Shown: positions 45,338 to 59,587, numbered from the stretch's first letter. The stretch: 64,000 nucleotides of DNA from Lates calcarifer (GCF_001640805.2 NC_066838.1:16515506-16579505); one strand, 5' to 3'. Numbers and translations: made by a program. The notes: generated from the letters alone by a model not told the origin.

Positions 45338-47298
45338 TTTCGCTTATGTCTTTCTTCCATGTAGTTCTTGAATTCATGCTCAACTGCCTCCTGTGTCTTT
45401 CAGCTGGGTTTGCTCTTGGAATTACACAAATCAATTCACTCCCTAAAAAGACAGTGCTTAAGTTTGGTCAGTGTCTCAGTGAAAAGATTTCTATAAACTT
45501 TTATTACAAGGTAACTATTGAATTTTGGAGCTGGGATGTTCCATTTTTACTGAAATCACAAAATCAAATTATAGTTACAATAATATTCTTCTTTCTTTTC
45601 TTTCTTTTCCTTCTTTCATAGTCCCAAAAGCCAGCTATTCTAGTGTTAGTGCCAACACCATAATGTGGCATAATGAAATTCATTTGTGCATCTGCAATAG
45701 ATTTAAAATAGATGGTGTGGACAACTTGTTGATATAGTGACTTCTTTGGTATTGTGCATATTTGTTTGTGGCAAAATGGATATAAAGAGGAAAGCTTGTG
45801 CAAAATTATAGAAAACTGGACCACCAATCACAGTGTCTCACAATGCTGAAATTATTTTCAATTCTGGTATGAGGACACTGCCAAGTAACCACCGGCTATA
45901 CGGTCGTATTTTGTTTTTATTTAGTCCTTGTGTTAAGAGGACGGTGACTAGATTTGTAGCCGCAGCATGACTTCTAAGAGTGTGTGACTGATTTCCAAAG
46001 CAACCCTCAGAAGGTAGATTTGCAGGAAGAAGCAGGTGTCTGAATGGGCCTCTTTGTTTGGATGGTTGGTTTGCAGTGTCCTTCTCACCTGTGTGTGGAC
46101 CATGCATCATTTACCCTTCTCTATTTACTCTTCATTTATAGGTCAGTGTGAAAGAAAAACACACAGCTTCATGGTATGCAAAGAGACACTTCACACAAGG
46201 GGAAGAGTTCCCAAATATAGGCCCAAGAGCTCTCAGAGCCACAGAAATGGTACTAGTTGATTAGTGGATGAACAAACTTTTTTGGTGTTATGGCTCTTTA
46301 TATTCTTAAAACTTATTCTGTGTTTGATATGTGCTTTGGTGTGGAGTCATGTTTACCCTTTTGCAGGTGTTTTTTGTGTGTTTTTGCTGCATACATTCAA
46401 ACATCTGTGGTGTGCGAAGTGTTCTGCTTTCTGCTGAAGATTCATCCCGTCGCCTCAGAAAACTGTCACCTCACAAAAGTAGGGAGACAGTGAAAAGGAA
46501 ACTATTCTAAATCTCTGTCTACTCTGGCAGACAGCTCTGCTCTGAAATACCATTCTTCACAGAAATGACTGGCACAATTTTAACCAGATGTCTGTCCCAG
46601 CACACTGTCCAGATGTTAAGGAAAAGCGAGTGATATCGATGAATTTTTCACTTACTATAAAGTTAGTTCATGATAATTTAATGGAATCGCATTCACTTTG
46701 TCAGCAGACAAATAATCTGACCAAATAAAAAACTGACACTAATGCAATTAACATTTGGTAATAATAGAACATTTGCTTACTGCATTTTATGTAAGCCAGT
46801 GATGAAAACCATGCATATTATGGTAGATTAAGGGAGATTTTTGTTGGCTTTCACTCATTATTTATTGCCCTTTTATTGTCACAAGAAATGATAAATTACA
46901 TTTTCTGCTTGAATTATTAATTAGTGAACCAAAACAGTTTTTGTTGGCTATAAGCCACATGAGTCTGGGTTTGTTGCATTAATTCTCCTCTCTTTTTTTC
47001 ATTTCCTTGCATTTTATGTAGAATAGACGTACATTCTGCCAACATTGGACTTTATGTCTTTTGTGCCACATCTGTGAGTAATTTCAGATAAGTATCCTTA
47101 TCTGCTCCCCTTGACTGATTCCATATCCTGAATGGAAATCTGAGAAGAAATTCATGCACCTTTTCTGCAAGAGGTCTGCAGCCTCTTGAGCACTGGCTTG
47201 TATAATGCTTTGAATTCAAGTTGGTGACAGTGACCACAAATATTATACCACACAATGTGCAATTTCCTTATCTTTATATGGTTTGGGCTGAGGATATA

Positions 47299-47619
47299 CA
47301 CTGAGTTGTCAGTTTATAAGGAACACCTAGATACAACTAATGCAGTCTAATACAGCAAAACTGTGTTAAAGAGGTGCTGATTCAGCTGTATGATCATTTT
47401 TGGAGGCTGCAATTTGTGGTGCTCTTGATTTGTATTGCATTATACAAAGAGGTGTGTCTCTGATTGCAGCCTTAGGCAGTTAACACAACACCTCTTTAAC
47501 ACAGTTTCAACAAACACTGAACATTATAACTTTCATTTAGCAAGCATTTATTACAGCACTGTTGTATTAGACTGCATTAGTGTTATCTAGGTGTTCCTAA
47601 TAAAACTGACAACTGAGTC
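47299..47619. mobile_element. TA-flanked palindromic MITE (ATTAGGAACACCTAG family), near-complete copy
   Basis: The left end CACTGAGTTGTCAGTTTATA and the right end, read inverted, GACTCAGTTGTCAGTTTTAT match and are each bordered by TA (47297-47298 and 47620-47621), as expected of Tc1/mariner-type insertion. Subterminal TAATGCAGTCTAATACA is also inverted on the right. Inside, a perfect 19-base inverted repeat (47358-47376 and 47489-47507) could form a second stem. No coding capacity. Confidence 0.85.
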
Positions 47620-50600
47620 TAGTATCCTTTTCCAAGTGACATAAAGCCTGTGTCCATTTTTTCTCCCAGTGCCTGATGGGAGCCTTCAGTATGTGGAGTC
47701 TCTGAATACAGTCCTGCAGTGATGAGAGACAAAGTTAATGAATCCACTTTAGCGAAACAGGACACCACTGAGTTAGTTTCATTGCCCTAACCTCTCCATG
47801 AACCATCCCCATCGTCTGCTATCAGTCTTATGCAGGATTTTTACAGGACACCCTTTTATTAGATTTAGACACCGGGGCACAGACACAGTCAGGGAGAAAC
47901 AGGGAAAATGGATGGATTCCAGTTTAGTGACATCAGCTACTTAGCAATGAGAAGGACACTTGATCCCTTCTTACAGTAGTGACTTGGGAAGCTGCCCAAA
48001 CTTCATAAAGAAATGAAGACAAGGAGAATGTCTGTCATTTATTTTTTCTGTTCCTAAGGTGAGACAGTTGGTGCACATGTGTACACAAAGTCATTCTGAA
48101 ATGTCAAAGATATGCTAGCGCTTCTGCCAAAGTGCATGGCACTTCAGATGTTTGAAAAAACGAAACTAAATGCATTTTACCTCAAAACCACCCAACTTCT
48201 GCTAAAAGAAATTTACATGCAATTAAGGCACTTGATGTGTTAATTCCTAGGTGGTGTGACCCACCATCACTTCCACCATAAAACCTGCTCGTTAACATGT
48301 GACACCAGCAGTAAAGTCAGGCCTCCATCTACAACAGCTCAAGACGGACGGTGATAAATTACCCACTCTCTCCACTCTGCGGGCAGTAAAGACCCACTGG
48401 TGGTTTCCAACCAAAGTGAGAGGAAGTATTCTGTATTGGTTTGGGGATGGTAGGATGGAGTGCACAGAAAAATTTCCTTCCAAGGAAACTCACTGTCAGA
48501 AGAACCTATGAGACACGCCATAAGTTTAATTTTAGCTTAAAAGAAAAATCTTTGTGATATCTGTAAAAGAAGATTTTGAGTAAACTCCCATTCTGGGAAA
48601 CCACTTGCATTTCTTATTTTAGAGTGTGGTTTTTTTGAACAACACACCAAAGAGCAGCCATTGTGGATCAAACCCTCACAGGCTCTCAAATAAGGGGGAC
48701 AAACAACAGAAGACTTTCACGGGGGTCAAAGGGGCCTTCCTATGATGGAAACAGCTCCTTTTTCCACAATAGGACCAGGAGGATATGAACTCATAAAGAT
48801 GTAGGTGTGGGAATGGAATGGCATTTCGGCAAATGTGTGCACACAAATGCACAGCAGTCACTTTTTCCTCTTCTCTCTCTGCATCCACACAAGCCCCAAA
48901 GCAGCTCTCGGTGTCGTTGTCACTCCATGTCAGGTATGCACCAGTGTTTACCGTCTGTCCAGGTCTTCAAATAAGAGCAAAGGGTGAATAGGGGCACACA
49001 GAGGAAGAGAGAGAGGGAGAGAAGGCCATATGTGACTGAGAACAGAGAAGCACCTCATTGAGACTGCAGTGGCAGCAGCATCTTGGCTCTGAGAATGTGA
49101 CAAGTGTTGCTGCTGAGACAGAGATTCAGTGTGAGCCTGAGATGACCCAAGCTTCCTGGAGGTTTCATTAGGGAGAGATGAGAAAGCTGGTCGTTGTCTA
49201 CTAATATCTGTAGCTCTTTGTTTGAACACTTGTTTTTACTTTCTGACACTGGGTAGCAAAGAAGTGCTATATATAATGCACTGTAATGAAGGGCTCACTC
49301 TGTTTCCTGCTAAATTACAATACTACAACTGAATTTTGCACCAACCATATCAGCATATAAGAATCCTTGTTTGTTTTTTAACCTCCAATGCCATTGGCAT
49401 ATAAAACATAAGGTTGTTACAGAAGCTACATAGCCATCTGCAACCCAAACTTCCACCATGTTACTTATTACCTTGCTGAACAAAGGCCTAAATAGTGAGG
49501 TGAAAAATTGTCCAACATGCCTGTAATTCATAGGCTGCTGGGATGTTCTTGCATCTTCAGATGCTTTGGTTGATTTATGCTCAGTTTGTGCTATACTCTC
49601 TGCTGCTGTGTATATTCTCTGATTTTGTTCATTGGGTACACATCACACAGAATCAGTCAGTTAGTCAAAAACACAACCACCATGGCAGAAAAGAAGATTT
49701 TTCCTGTCAATGTTGTCTGCTACTTGGGACCAAGACAGGTCTTCCCCAGGGTTTTATTCACAAAAACTCATATATCATATCGGTACAGCAGGGCTTGTGG
49801 CTCTTTTTCTCAGCTATGAATTTTTGCAGAGGCCTGGTTGCTCTCTTGTCAGTGTCTGTGAGCAGAGCGATGACATTCTGACTGTAACATCCTGCTCTTT
49901 TCAGACAGCTGCATCTTCTTATGAGCAGCTATTTGCATTTCGCTTTAATTGTAAATCAATGTGTCATAGTGGCCATTTGGAGCACCAGATAATCAAGCAG
50001 AGTGAGCTGCTGCTGAGAGCTGGAAGTTCAGGCCACTTTTCATTCCTAGCCTGTCGCTAGTAGCGGTTGATGTCATTTTTCTTTTGAACGTTGTTTGACA
50101 GGTGCCTTATGATGCAATGTGATATTTCCATGCTGATTTCTGAAGTGGTGAAATATGAATGCTAATATTTATACTTATGAGCTGAAATGATCATGAGTGT
50201 ATTTACAGATTGTGTTGTTTGGGAGTGGGGTTGTTATTGGCTCAGGGTAACTCCTGACTCCAGTAATGGGTAACACTGTATCTTGGCTTTAGTGATGTAA
50301 ATACACAGCCCATTCACATAATCATTTTCCTGTACTGCAAATTTCAAGGAAACATATGTGTCACACATATGATATGTAGAAATTCACATTTTCTCCACAC
50401 ACACATACAATAATGACACAAATATTTTAATTCAAAACATTGTCATGCGACAGCTGCTCTCAAGTCATGATTAGATCTAAATTGCTGATGTTCTTGTTCA
50501 TGTGTAACACTTCTGCTCTAATACATTTGTCTTCACAGCTAAATTTAAAAACATATCCATGTACTGCCTATCTGCTGATAATCAACACTGCATAACACGT

Positions 50601-51694
50601 CATAAGAAGAGACTGTCTATTCTCAATTATTACCTGCTGTGTAGCTGGTATGTCATATTAATTCTCTCTACAGTGGTGCCCAGCAGGAGAATGGCCACAC
50701 AGCATCCAGCCCACACAGAAAAGATTTACTTGTATGTTCTTGCGGGGAGAGATGATGTCAGAGAATAAGCTCAAAATAAAAGCCGTACATACACTAAAAC
50801 AGACTCTGTATTCATATTATGATAAATATGTTCCATGTGAGCTACCACAGTTCATGCCATCCTCGTTTTTTGTTTTCATGAGTTAAAAACCATCTGACCG
50901 CTTGAATGAGTCTATTCTTTCTCTTCCAACAGTGTTTTCTGAAAATATAATTAAGACAGGATACATCAGTTTGAAGATACTGGCAATTGGAGTGGTTCTC
51001 GTGTACACTTGTGGCATTGTACACACTAATGCTTGTGCTATCAAAATGGTTCGACAGATGAACCCATAGTCTGTCCAGAGCTAGATAGGTTGATTAGATT
51101 TTCCCTAATTCAGAAGTTCTGCAAAGAATTTTGCCTCTTAACAGCTCGCCTTGTTATGAAATTGCATTTAGTGTTTAAGATTTTTTTCCTCAGGTGGCCT
51201 TGCTGGGAAAAGTGGTTTTAAAATAAATCTCATGATAAAGCTCATGATCGTTCTTTCAACTTAATCTCCACATCAGCTGAAATGTAATATGTGTAGGCCT
51301 GGAAGTTTATAGGTTAAACAGAATCACTGTGTACTGACATAGTTTATCTAGCACGGCTTTTAAATGACCGTTATAATATCGGTATACTCTGAACCACTGA
51401 GCTCTGTGATAGCGGTTGCTGTATGCAGTCGGTATGATTTATGGGTCAGTCATACGAAGCATGAGCTCATTCTAGCTAGCACAGAACCCACGCTCTGCCA
51501 AATGTGGTTGGTGCGATGCAAAATTACATTGGATTTGTAATCAATGCTGGCGCTCTGCATGCACCAACGTATACACACACGCATAGGCTTCATTCTCCCT
51601 CCAATGGGTACGATAGTCTGCATCCAGTCCACATCTGGTTTACATCACAGCCAGACCACCACCACCACCCAACATAGATCTATCATGAGAGAAA

Positions 51695-51701
<7 letters not shown>

Positions 51702-51727
<26 letters not shown>

Positions 51728-51728
51728 A
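51702..51728. repeat. (CA)n microsatellite
   Basis: About 13 CA units. Confidence 0.95.
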
Positions 51729-54514
51729 TTTCCATCGCACTCATTTTTAATACCTCATCATGCACAGCTCTTTCAGAGTGAAACACAGAAGCACAATGTC
51801 ATACTTCATCCCCCAGCAAGCAAACTGACATCACATCGCTCCTCTGTGCTTACACACCATTAACACAGAGCAGCCTGACCTGCTGTTCGAATACATCAGC
51901 ATACAGAGGTGCGGACACACATGTTAAGAGCGTCTGCATGTGAGCGTGCATGCAAACACTTAGTACTTTAATTGCTGGCTTTGTGTTTTATTGTAAATGC
52001 TGCAGAGCCGGTGGGGGTCAGCGGTCTGCAGAAAAAATGAGGTGCGTTGAGATGAACACGCACTCACAATGAGCCCCTTGTTTCCTCAGCAATGTGTTCT
52101 CAGTTGCAAAGCAATTAAAGACTGGTTTACTGGCCAGGACCGCTCTTTTCTGTGACTGTGACGCAATCTTCCAGGTTTGCCCAGCTGAAGGCTGAAGGAG
52201 TGATGGGCATGCACACACACTGGGTGAGCATAAACACAGGCACATGTGCACTGTGCACATGGGGAAGGGGGGGGACATAAACAGGCACACGTGGACTCAC
52301 ACATGAACGTACACACATCATTTAAGCTTAGCCAGAGCTGGCAGAAGGAAAATAAGCTACGTTATTGCAGCACAAGGCTTGCCCTGTATGTGGCTCTTAC
52401 TTTACCAACCCTACAATAACGATAAACTTAGATGAGTGGCAGAAACTTAACTGTGAAGTCATAGTCATTAATGTGTCAACTCAACATAGATTTATTGAAC
52501 ACAGAAGCCAGTGTTAACCTTTTATTTATGCAGCAAAAGATATGAACGCGAGGGTGGAATAGCTCATTTTAGTGATGTCAGCTTCCACCTGTTTAACCTT
52601 TTTCATAGATAAAGAAAAAAGGAAACAGAGAAGGGTCATGCTTACGGAGTCAAAAAATCTCCCCCACTTCCTTTACAATGTTTCCTGAATGAACTCATTG
52701 TTCATATTTTTCGTCCATTTTACTCTACCCTGTGAGAAACCTACGCTTTCTTTAAGCAGTCCAAAAACGCATAAATGTGGGTCTCAGTTCCATCAAAACA
52801 TTAATCAATTAGCCACTGTTGATTATTTTTAATCACAAGCCTTAAACAAAAAAAAAGGTCAAACAGTCCTCACTGTTACAGCAAAAGCAAATCTTGGAGT
52901 GTGAGTATACTGCATGGCTAAATATTATTGGATCTCAGTCGGCCGGTATCCACTGCTCAGACTGGTATGTACGGTACAGGTTGTGTGTTTTCACAGAGAG
53001 ACTACCACACTAGGCCAATGTGTCTCATGATACCACTGCAGGGTGTGTGAACGGGCATAACTTTCTCCATGTGTATGAGACGTGGTCTTTACCAGTTTTT
53101 TTTTTTTTTCACTCTCTCTGAAACCTCTCCAACAGCAAAATAGACACACATGATGAAGAAGGATTATTGTTATTTGGAAAGACTTGAAACAGGGTTCCAC
53201 AGTATTTGGCCCACTCAGGGTCAATGGGTTTAGGATTTTTTTTTTTGCTGCGACTTTGCTGCTGTGTGATGGGGTGGAAGAATTCTAAGTCTTGGTCATA
53301 ATGTTTTTTTTCCCTTCTTTATTTCCACAGTACAGTATCAGAAGTCATGAAAAAAAACTCAGCACTGCTGTGAGTTCAAGTTTCTCATATCACTTTAGAT
53401 TGTGTTATCACCCTAAAAAGGAAATAAACCAATCAAATAAATAGGCTTTAGTTATTCTCTACTGATAACAACTCATGTTATCCTTTCCTTATCTGTGGCC
53501 AGAGGCTGGAGCACACAATAGCAGCCTTGTTTTCTTGTGTTTGTTCTCTTTCCTGTGGCTTGTGGTGAAAACAACAGGAATGAGCCCATCACTCTTACAA
53601 CTACATTTAGTGTGTGTGATGATATATGTGTATGTTTTGCACCCTCATTCGTGCAGGATGTGTGTCTGTGTTTTTCCCACACTCACTGGGGGGGTTGTTA
53701 ATGGTTCACGTGAGGTCAACACTTAAAGGGTCATAAACTGACACTACTAAAGCCATCATTGCCTTTCCCTGCCCATATCCTCAAATATCACTCATATGTC
53801 TGAAGAACTTGTCAGCTCTCACTCCTCACCTTCCGCTCCTCCACCCCCTAAAGTATGGTAATCTTTCTCTTTATTCCTGCCTTCAAATGTCTACCAACTC
53901 CCCCACTCCTTCCTCCTTCATCACCCCATCATAATGGTGGAATTTAATTCTTGAGGCCGAACCAGTGCAGCTCTCCAGCCACAACTTGGCTCCATTTCTA
54001 AGCTGATTCTGTAGTGTGTTAATTGCGATCGGTGCTGGTGTCACCACCCTTTTGAAACACTCGGACTCTGTCCAAAACTAGTCTTCACAATGAGACCATG
54101 CACAGTGAGTCACAATAAGCTTTCACTTTTTCACAGAATCAATGACTGGTGCCAACTGGTTTCTTCTGACCTGTCTGTGTAAAAAAGTATTTAACTGAAA
54201 AAACCCTTTGGAGTGTCAGTCAAAAACAATACAACACCCAACAACCAATCACTTACTTTCAGTCTCCAAAAACAGAAGGAGCTCAGATGGTTAATGGTTA
54301 ATTTTCTCTCAGTGAAAAGAGTGATTGAAACAAATTCTGAAGTTGACAGAAACACTTGATGAGCAGACTGAAAGGAGCTTTACTACAGTCTCAGTTGGGT
54401 ATATTTCACAGTCAGTAAATAGGTGAGGTAAAATCAGACTTTGATGCAAAATGAAGCACGAGTATCACAAAGTTGCACACATAAAGAGGGTATAGTTTCC
54501 TCAGCAGCAAGTAC

Positions 54515-55180
54515 AGCTGACACTGATGGTATGTCATCAGTTCTACAGCTATTTGGTCATAAACCACCACAAGCACTGGACAATTTAATTTTTTTGACCA
54601 TAACTTGCAGTTTGTCAAACAGTTGCTATATTTAATGTATTGACTCATTTAGTCTACACAGACAGGAACTGTCCATTTTCCAATATCAGCTTGTAGTGAC
54701 TGCAAGTTATGGTTATGTTTAGACACACATAGCATTTGGTTAAGGCTAGTGAAAGATTGTGGTCTGGTTTAATACAGAAAAGGTTCACAGTAACTTCAGA
54801 CACAATGTGTTGTATGTAGCGCTTAATTAAAAAAATATGTTTAATTATAATACATACATTCGAAAGTCATGTTCACTATCATAAAAAGTAGCAGGTACAT
54901 GTCCATGTGAACAAAATGAATAGATTACATTTTGTGACTATTTCACAAACTGCCATGACAGCAGGTTGGATGACATGATTCATCCTTAGGGGGGCATGAA
55001 TGCCTGAACCAAATCTTGCAATACATCCAATAGTTGTCAACACATTTCATTTATAAACCACAAATGCCAACCTCAGTGTCATCCTCTGACAATCCATCTG
55101 ACAGCTGTTGAGATCTGGTTGTGAACTGACTAACAGACTTATTGCCATTGTCATCTGTAGAGCCATGCTGCTAGCATGAC
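54515..55180. repeat. dispersed fish repeat (same family as 38.6 kb), broken copy 2
   Basis: Contains TATTTGGTCATAAACCA, then after a gap ATGATTCATCCTTAGGGGGG, ACATCCAATAGTTGTC and AAACCACAAATGCCAACCTC, and ends near CATGCTGCTAGCATGAC. These modules match copy 1 and the general teleost family. The middle (54585-54955) is unrelated or too decayed. Confidence 0.6.
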
Positions 55181-55324
55181 TGGGAAAAAGAAATGAGTTT
55201 AAAATAAATTTAAACTCACGGCTGATCAAATAAATACCATCCCAATGCCATCATTTGCTGCAACAGGAATTCTGAAAATCTGCTTTTGGCAATCCTCTCA
55301 CACTTACATGTCCATGATCTAAGC

Positions 55325-55400
55325 CATGTCAAGCTCGATTTATTTGTACAGCCCTTCATCAAAGTTGCCGTTTCAAAGGGCTTCATGACAACCACATTAT
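55325..55400. repeat. dispersed repeat end (GATTTATTTGTACAGCCC type)
   Basis: CGATTTATTTGTACAGCCCT followed by TCAAAGGGCTTCATGACA resembles the common fish repeat reading CAATTTATTTATACAGCCC...AGAGGGCTTTA. Confidence 0.5.
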
Positions 55401-57035
55401 TAAACAATAAATGAAACCAACACCACCCCTAATTCATTCATCCTCAATAAGAACAAAAGGAAACTCAGAAGAAAATTTAATTAAAGGAGAAGAAAACACT
55501 GATTCCCCTTTTAAGGATAACCAGGCATACTGTATTATCACTGCATGTCCAATAATTCAAATTATAAATTAGCTGCATTAACGGCTTTGCCAACTCCAGT
55601 AACATCAATAGCAAGGATGAAACAGGGGTTAAGGCACTTTGATGTTGGTTTAAGTTTTGGCCACTAAATACCATCATCATTAAGGTATAGGAAAGGCTCT
55701 GATCCTTATTAAACAAGAAACATGTCACACAATGGTATGACTAAAGAACTAAAAACAGATTGTTGGTTGAAGAAAAAGACACGCCATTTCACTGCACTAT
55801 TTCATTCTCTGGGCATAAACAAAACTTAATGTTAAGACATTTTGTTGCATTCAGGAACTTTCAGGAGAGTGAAATTTGTTACTTCCACATGCAGGCACAC
55901 AGGGAGCACAATGGATACGTGTCCAGAGAGCACCACAGTCCTGCTTCTCTGCCTGTGTGTTGAGTTTATGATTTATAAACACCACTGACAGAGAAGAAGA
56001 AAGAAGAGGAGAAGAGTGTTTGGCAGGAGCTGCGGGCCGAGAGGGACGATTTACCGTGCTGTGATCTAGGACTGAAATGAAGGCTTTTATCACTCCAGTG
56101 GAATTGGCACCACTGTGTGTAATCTGTTTCTCTTTCTGACCCTCACCACCCACACATAGTTCCCAGAACACACACTTTCAAACATTTGCTAGCATTGTTT
56201 AACAGAAAATGCAGCAGCCTGTCAGTGACATTTATGAGTTTCATAAATGACTTTCTAAGCATTCAGGGGAAAAATGGGATGCTGAGTGTGTTTATTTTCT
56301 GTACTACAAGTCATCGCTTCAGTAGACTCCTCATCAATGAAGTGGAAAATGAGCACAGTAACTACAACACTTCATCGCCCCTCTGTTTCAACTCTAACAG
56401 ACAACCCAGTCATCTGAGTTCATGTACAGTAAACGTCAAATCAAAATGATCAAATTGTGTCCTTGAGTTTAAGCCCTACTCTTTCCCTCCCTAATTTCCT
56501 GTGAGCAGAGCACAGCAGACATGCAGTAAAGTAGGACTCATCTGGGCTGCAGTCTCAAGCTGCAGATGCCAAGAACCCCTGGCCTGCATACCTGAGGGAG
56601 CTGAGACAGGATAGAGGAGTCAGAGGCGCAGCATCAAACGCACCGCCTTGCAGTTCAAATGCCGCACCAGGCTGAGGCTCCTCACCGGCCTCTGGGCTAT
56701 AATCAGCACCATTGATCTGATCTTTTGTTGTGTAGTGTATGTGAACAGAGATCATGCGCTCCCCTCTAATTTTTCCGGACAATAAACAAAAAGAAGCTTA
56801 ACTTCAGGCTACACTTACAGTAAACTGGGAAATAAGGAGCACTAATGGACAGATAATAGACACATGGAGCAATAAAGCTGTCCACTTGTTGGCTGAGATG
56901 ATCCAACCAGTGCAATGGGTTTCAGAGCATTCAGGAGAAATACTGCAGACCTAAGAGTACAAGAGTGTGTTTGAGCTGTACGTATGCATGTGTGAGCGAT
57001 GTGTGGGCTTGTGTAGCTGTAGTGATGACATTTCT

Positions 57036-57206
57036 GCATTGTGAGGACAATTTGTTCAATTTCCGTATTACTTTTTTACTTACTTAAAAGGACAGAGTGA
57101 AGGTCAAAGCCTGTTTTTTAGGTTAAGGTTTAGGTTTGAAGAGATATGATTTTGGGTTAAGTGCTCGGAAAAGCATTATGTAAATGAAGGTCCTCACAAA
57201 ACTGAA
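57036..57206. repeat. dispersed fish repeat with GTGAGGAC / GGTCCTCAC inverted ends
   Basis: Begins TTGTGAGGACAATTTG, passes through GGTTAAGGTTTAGGTTTGAA and ends GCATTATGTAAATGAAGGTC followed by CTCAC. A frequent teleost repeat has this layout with GTGAGGAC at one end and GTCCTCAC at the other. Confidence 0.6.
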
Positions 57207-58590
57207 TGATGCGAGTAGTGTATCATTTGTGTTGAATAATGAACTGTTTGCCTGTTTGACAGACAAAAGCCTCTCAATAGAGCGCATACCTCTTCTAAAG
57301 CCAAAATGTGAGAAAAAATGCATTTTTGAGGAAAGTGACAAAAAAAATTCATGACCTCATCCCTTTAACCCTATCTGCACTAAAATTTAATGGGTTCTAC
57401 CCTGGTCCATTTCCCATCCCTCCACCAAGTTTGCTGCTGTCAAATAAACAAAGATACACATGAAAAAAAATAACCTCCTTGGTGGAGAAAATAACATCAG
57501 CATCATCATTTGTTCTCCTATGCTTACACTAACTTCATTTTTTCCCTGCCAGTCCACCATTCCCACCATTCACTCACCTGCCTGTCTGTCCCCTGCCTTA
57601 ATTGCCCTCATAGTCCTGTTTATTCATTAAATCCATTTACCTGTCAGTCTGGCATAGCCTTGACAGACATAGGTAACTGTGTGAGAGAACTTCAAATCCT
57701 GCTTATTTCTCCCCTCTACACAACTGGCCAATCATTGCCTGATGTGGGTGTAAATATCGTTTAAAAGAAATGAGACCCAGTCCCACCAATTCATCAGAAA
57801 GGTGTTGGGGGACTTTAGTTAAGACATTGACAGTGATGCCCCTTCCTATATTTATTATATTTCTCTAATAATCCATACTATTGTTATTGTAACTGATGCA
57901 CATTATTAGTTAACATGCTCTGATTTTGAGATTTTGAGATGCATAGCTTTCTTTATTCTATCCTCTCCTCTCTATTCTCACTCACAAATACAGTCACACT
58001 GTAGCACAACCTGCTGCTCCACACACCTGACTGATTTATCCCAGTCTACTTAATGGATCACACGTGCCACAGTCTGTATTGGCACTCGGTCCAGTCACTC
58101 TCCATTCCCTGGGGCCAGGTCTAGTAAAAAAGCTTCTATAAATAAGGCCAACTGTTTCTCTGGAGCGCATAAATCTGAGAGAGCTGTATTTCTCTCCATT
58201 GTGGCATCTGGCGTCATTTGTCACATATGTGGTGAGCAATTAGGTATAAAAGAAAACCAGGAAACCCAGCAGAGGCTGCGCTGGCTGGTGCCAGCAGCCA
58301 TTGCTATGTTAAACTCCACCACAAAGAGACCAGAGACCAAGATCCAGAGACTACAGTGGGGTGAGAGAGAAAGCAAAGAATTACTAGAAAACCAAAGAAT
58401 TGGGTCTGGGAAATGACATCATTGTTTTTCAGTGAATGATGTGGCTTAAGTTACAGCATTCTTGTTTATGTCCACCACAGGCTAACAAGCGTTTCAGGTT
58501 GAGCATAGATTGCAATCACAGTCCTTAGCTCTCATAATCTGGGCATGTTAATCTTAGAAACAAACAGAGAGATATGGTGCAGACACAGGC

Positions 58591-58612
58591 AGACACACAC
58601 ACACACACACAC
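58591..58612. repeat. (CA)n microsatellite
   Basis: About 11 CA units. Confidence 0.95.
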
Positions 58613-59485
58613 AAGTACAAACCCATATTCACAAAAGAGGTGCATGCATGTCACTGCCGATACACTGACACCATCAATCATAGACTTTTAAAGTTGGTAT
58701 TAATATGACACATTCTGCTGCCATTTTGTGAGTATATTTGACACATTAGGATAAAAATGGCTGACTTGTGGTGTCATTGTGTAGCATTTCCTGACTCTTG
58801 TCCTTGGAGGTTAATGTATTTGTGTCCTCTTATTCAAACAGCACTATTCAACACAAACCAAAAACTAAAATAGCTTCCCGTGTCACGCCCAATCACTTCC
58901 TGGTGCCACTCACCATGCTGCAACAGACCTACCCAAGTTGAGAGGTTTTGGGCCATGTTTCAAGGTTTGTGAAGAACACAGTCTGCGTGCTATAAATACT
59001 GACATACTGGAAGGAAAACTGAATCTCAAAGACTGTTATGTGATTTTGATTACAGCCCCGCTGACTTGCCACATATTCTGACGGCCATTTTTTCAGGCAG
59101 TTAGGACGGAGATTCCCGCTCTGGCTCCAGAGACTCCCCAACTCTTCCTCTAGCTAAACCAAAAAGGAGTCTAATTGCTGCATCTGTTTCCCTTCACAAT
59201 TTAACCACAATTAGGAGGTTTCACAGTGTGGGGGTCAAACAGCAGAGCTACCGTCCGAACAGAAACACCATTAGACACACTAATGACTGTAGGCAGAACA
59301 GGACACAAGTCAGACACGCGGTACAGAGGACTGTAAAGCAATTGTTCTCCATAAATGTTAACAGAAATGACTGCAGTCATACGCTCATGTTTAAATTTTT
59401 ACTGTTAGAATAAGTTCGATATAAGGCTCAAGCATGGATAATAAAACCACTTGTAGATTCCATATGGTGTCAGTAAAACACTCAC

Positions 59486-59587
59486 CTCCATCTTTCTCAG
59501 GTCCTCAGCCTCCCTTTCATCAGAGCCCCTCCTATTTCTCCTGACTTCCTGATCTGGCATCTTCAAAGCCATGGCTGCAGCATGCAC
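59486..59587 (-). CDS. candidate orphan coding exon, unknown gene
   Basis: On the minus strand TTTATTGGCACAG precedes, and GGAG|GTGAGT closes, a 102-nt segment open in one frame (34 codons). It reads as a charged peptide including MALKMPDQEVRRNRRGSDER and EAEDLRKME. An ATG at 59572-59570 sits in a near-ideal Kozak context (GCAGCCATGG). I do not recognise the protein and find no phase-compatible partner exon within the window. It could be a real internal or first coding exon of a gene beyond the window, a non-coding RNA exon, or chance. Confidence 0.25.

Noticed and set aside
56586..59587. Joining the 59.5 kb and 56.6 kb minus-strand candidates as one gene
   Set aside because: The donor of the first is phase 0, while the only plausible acceptor of the second needs two carried bases; in phase 0 it soon meets a stop.
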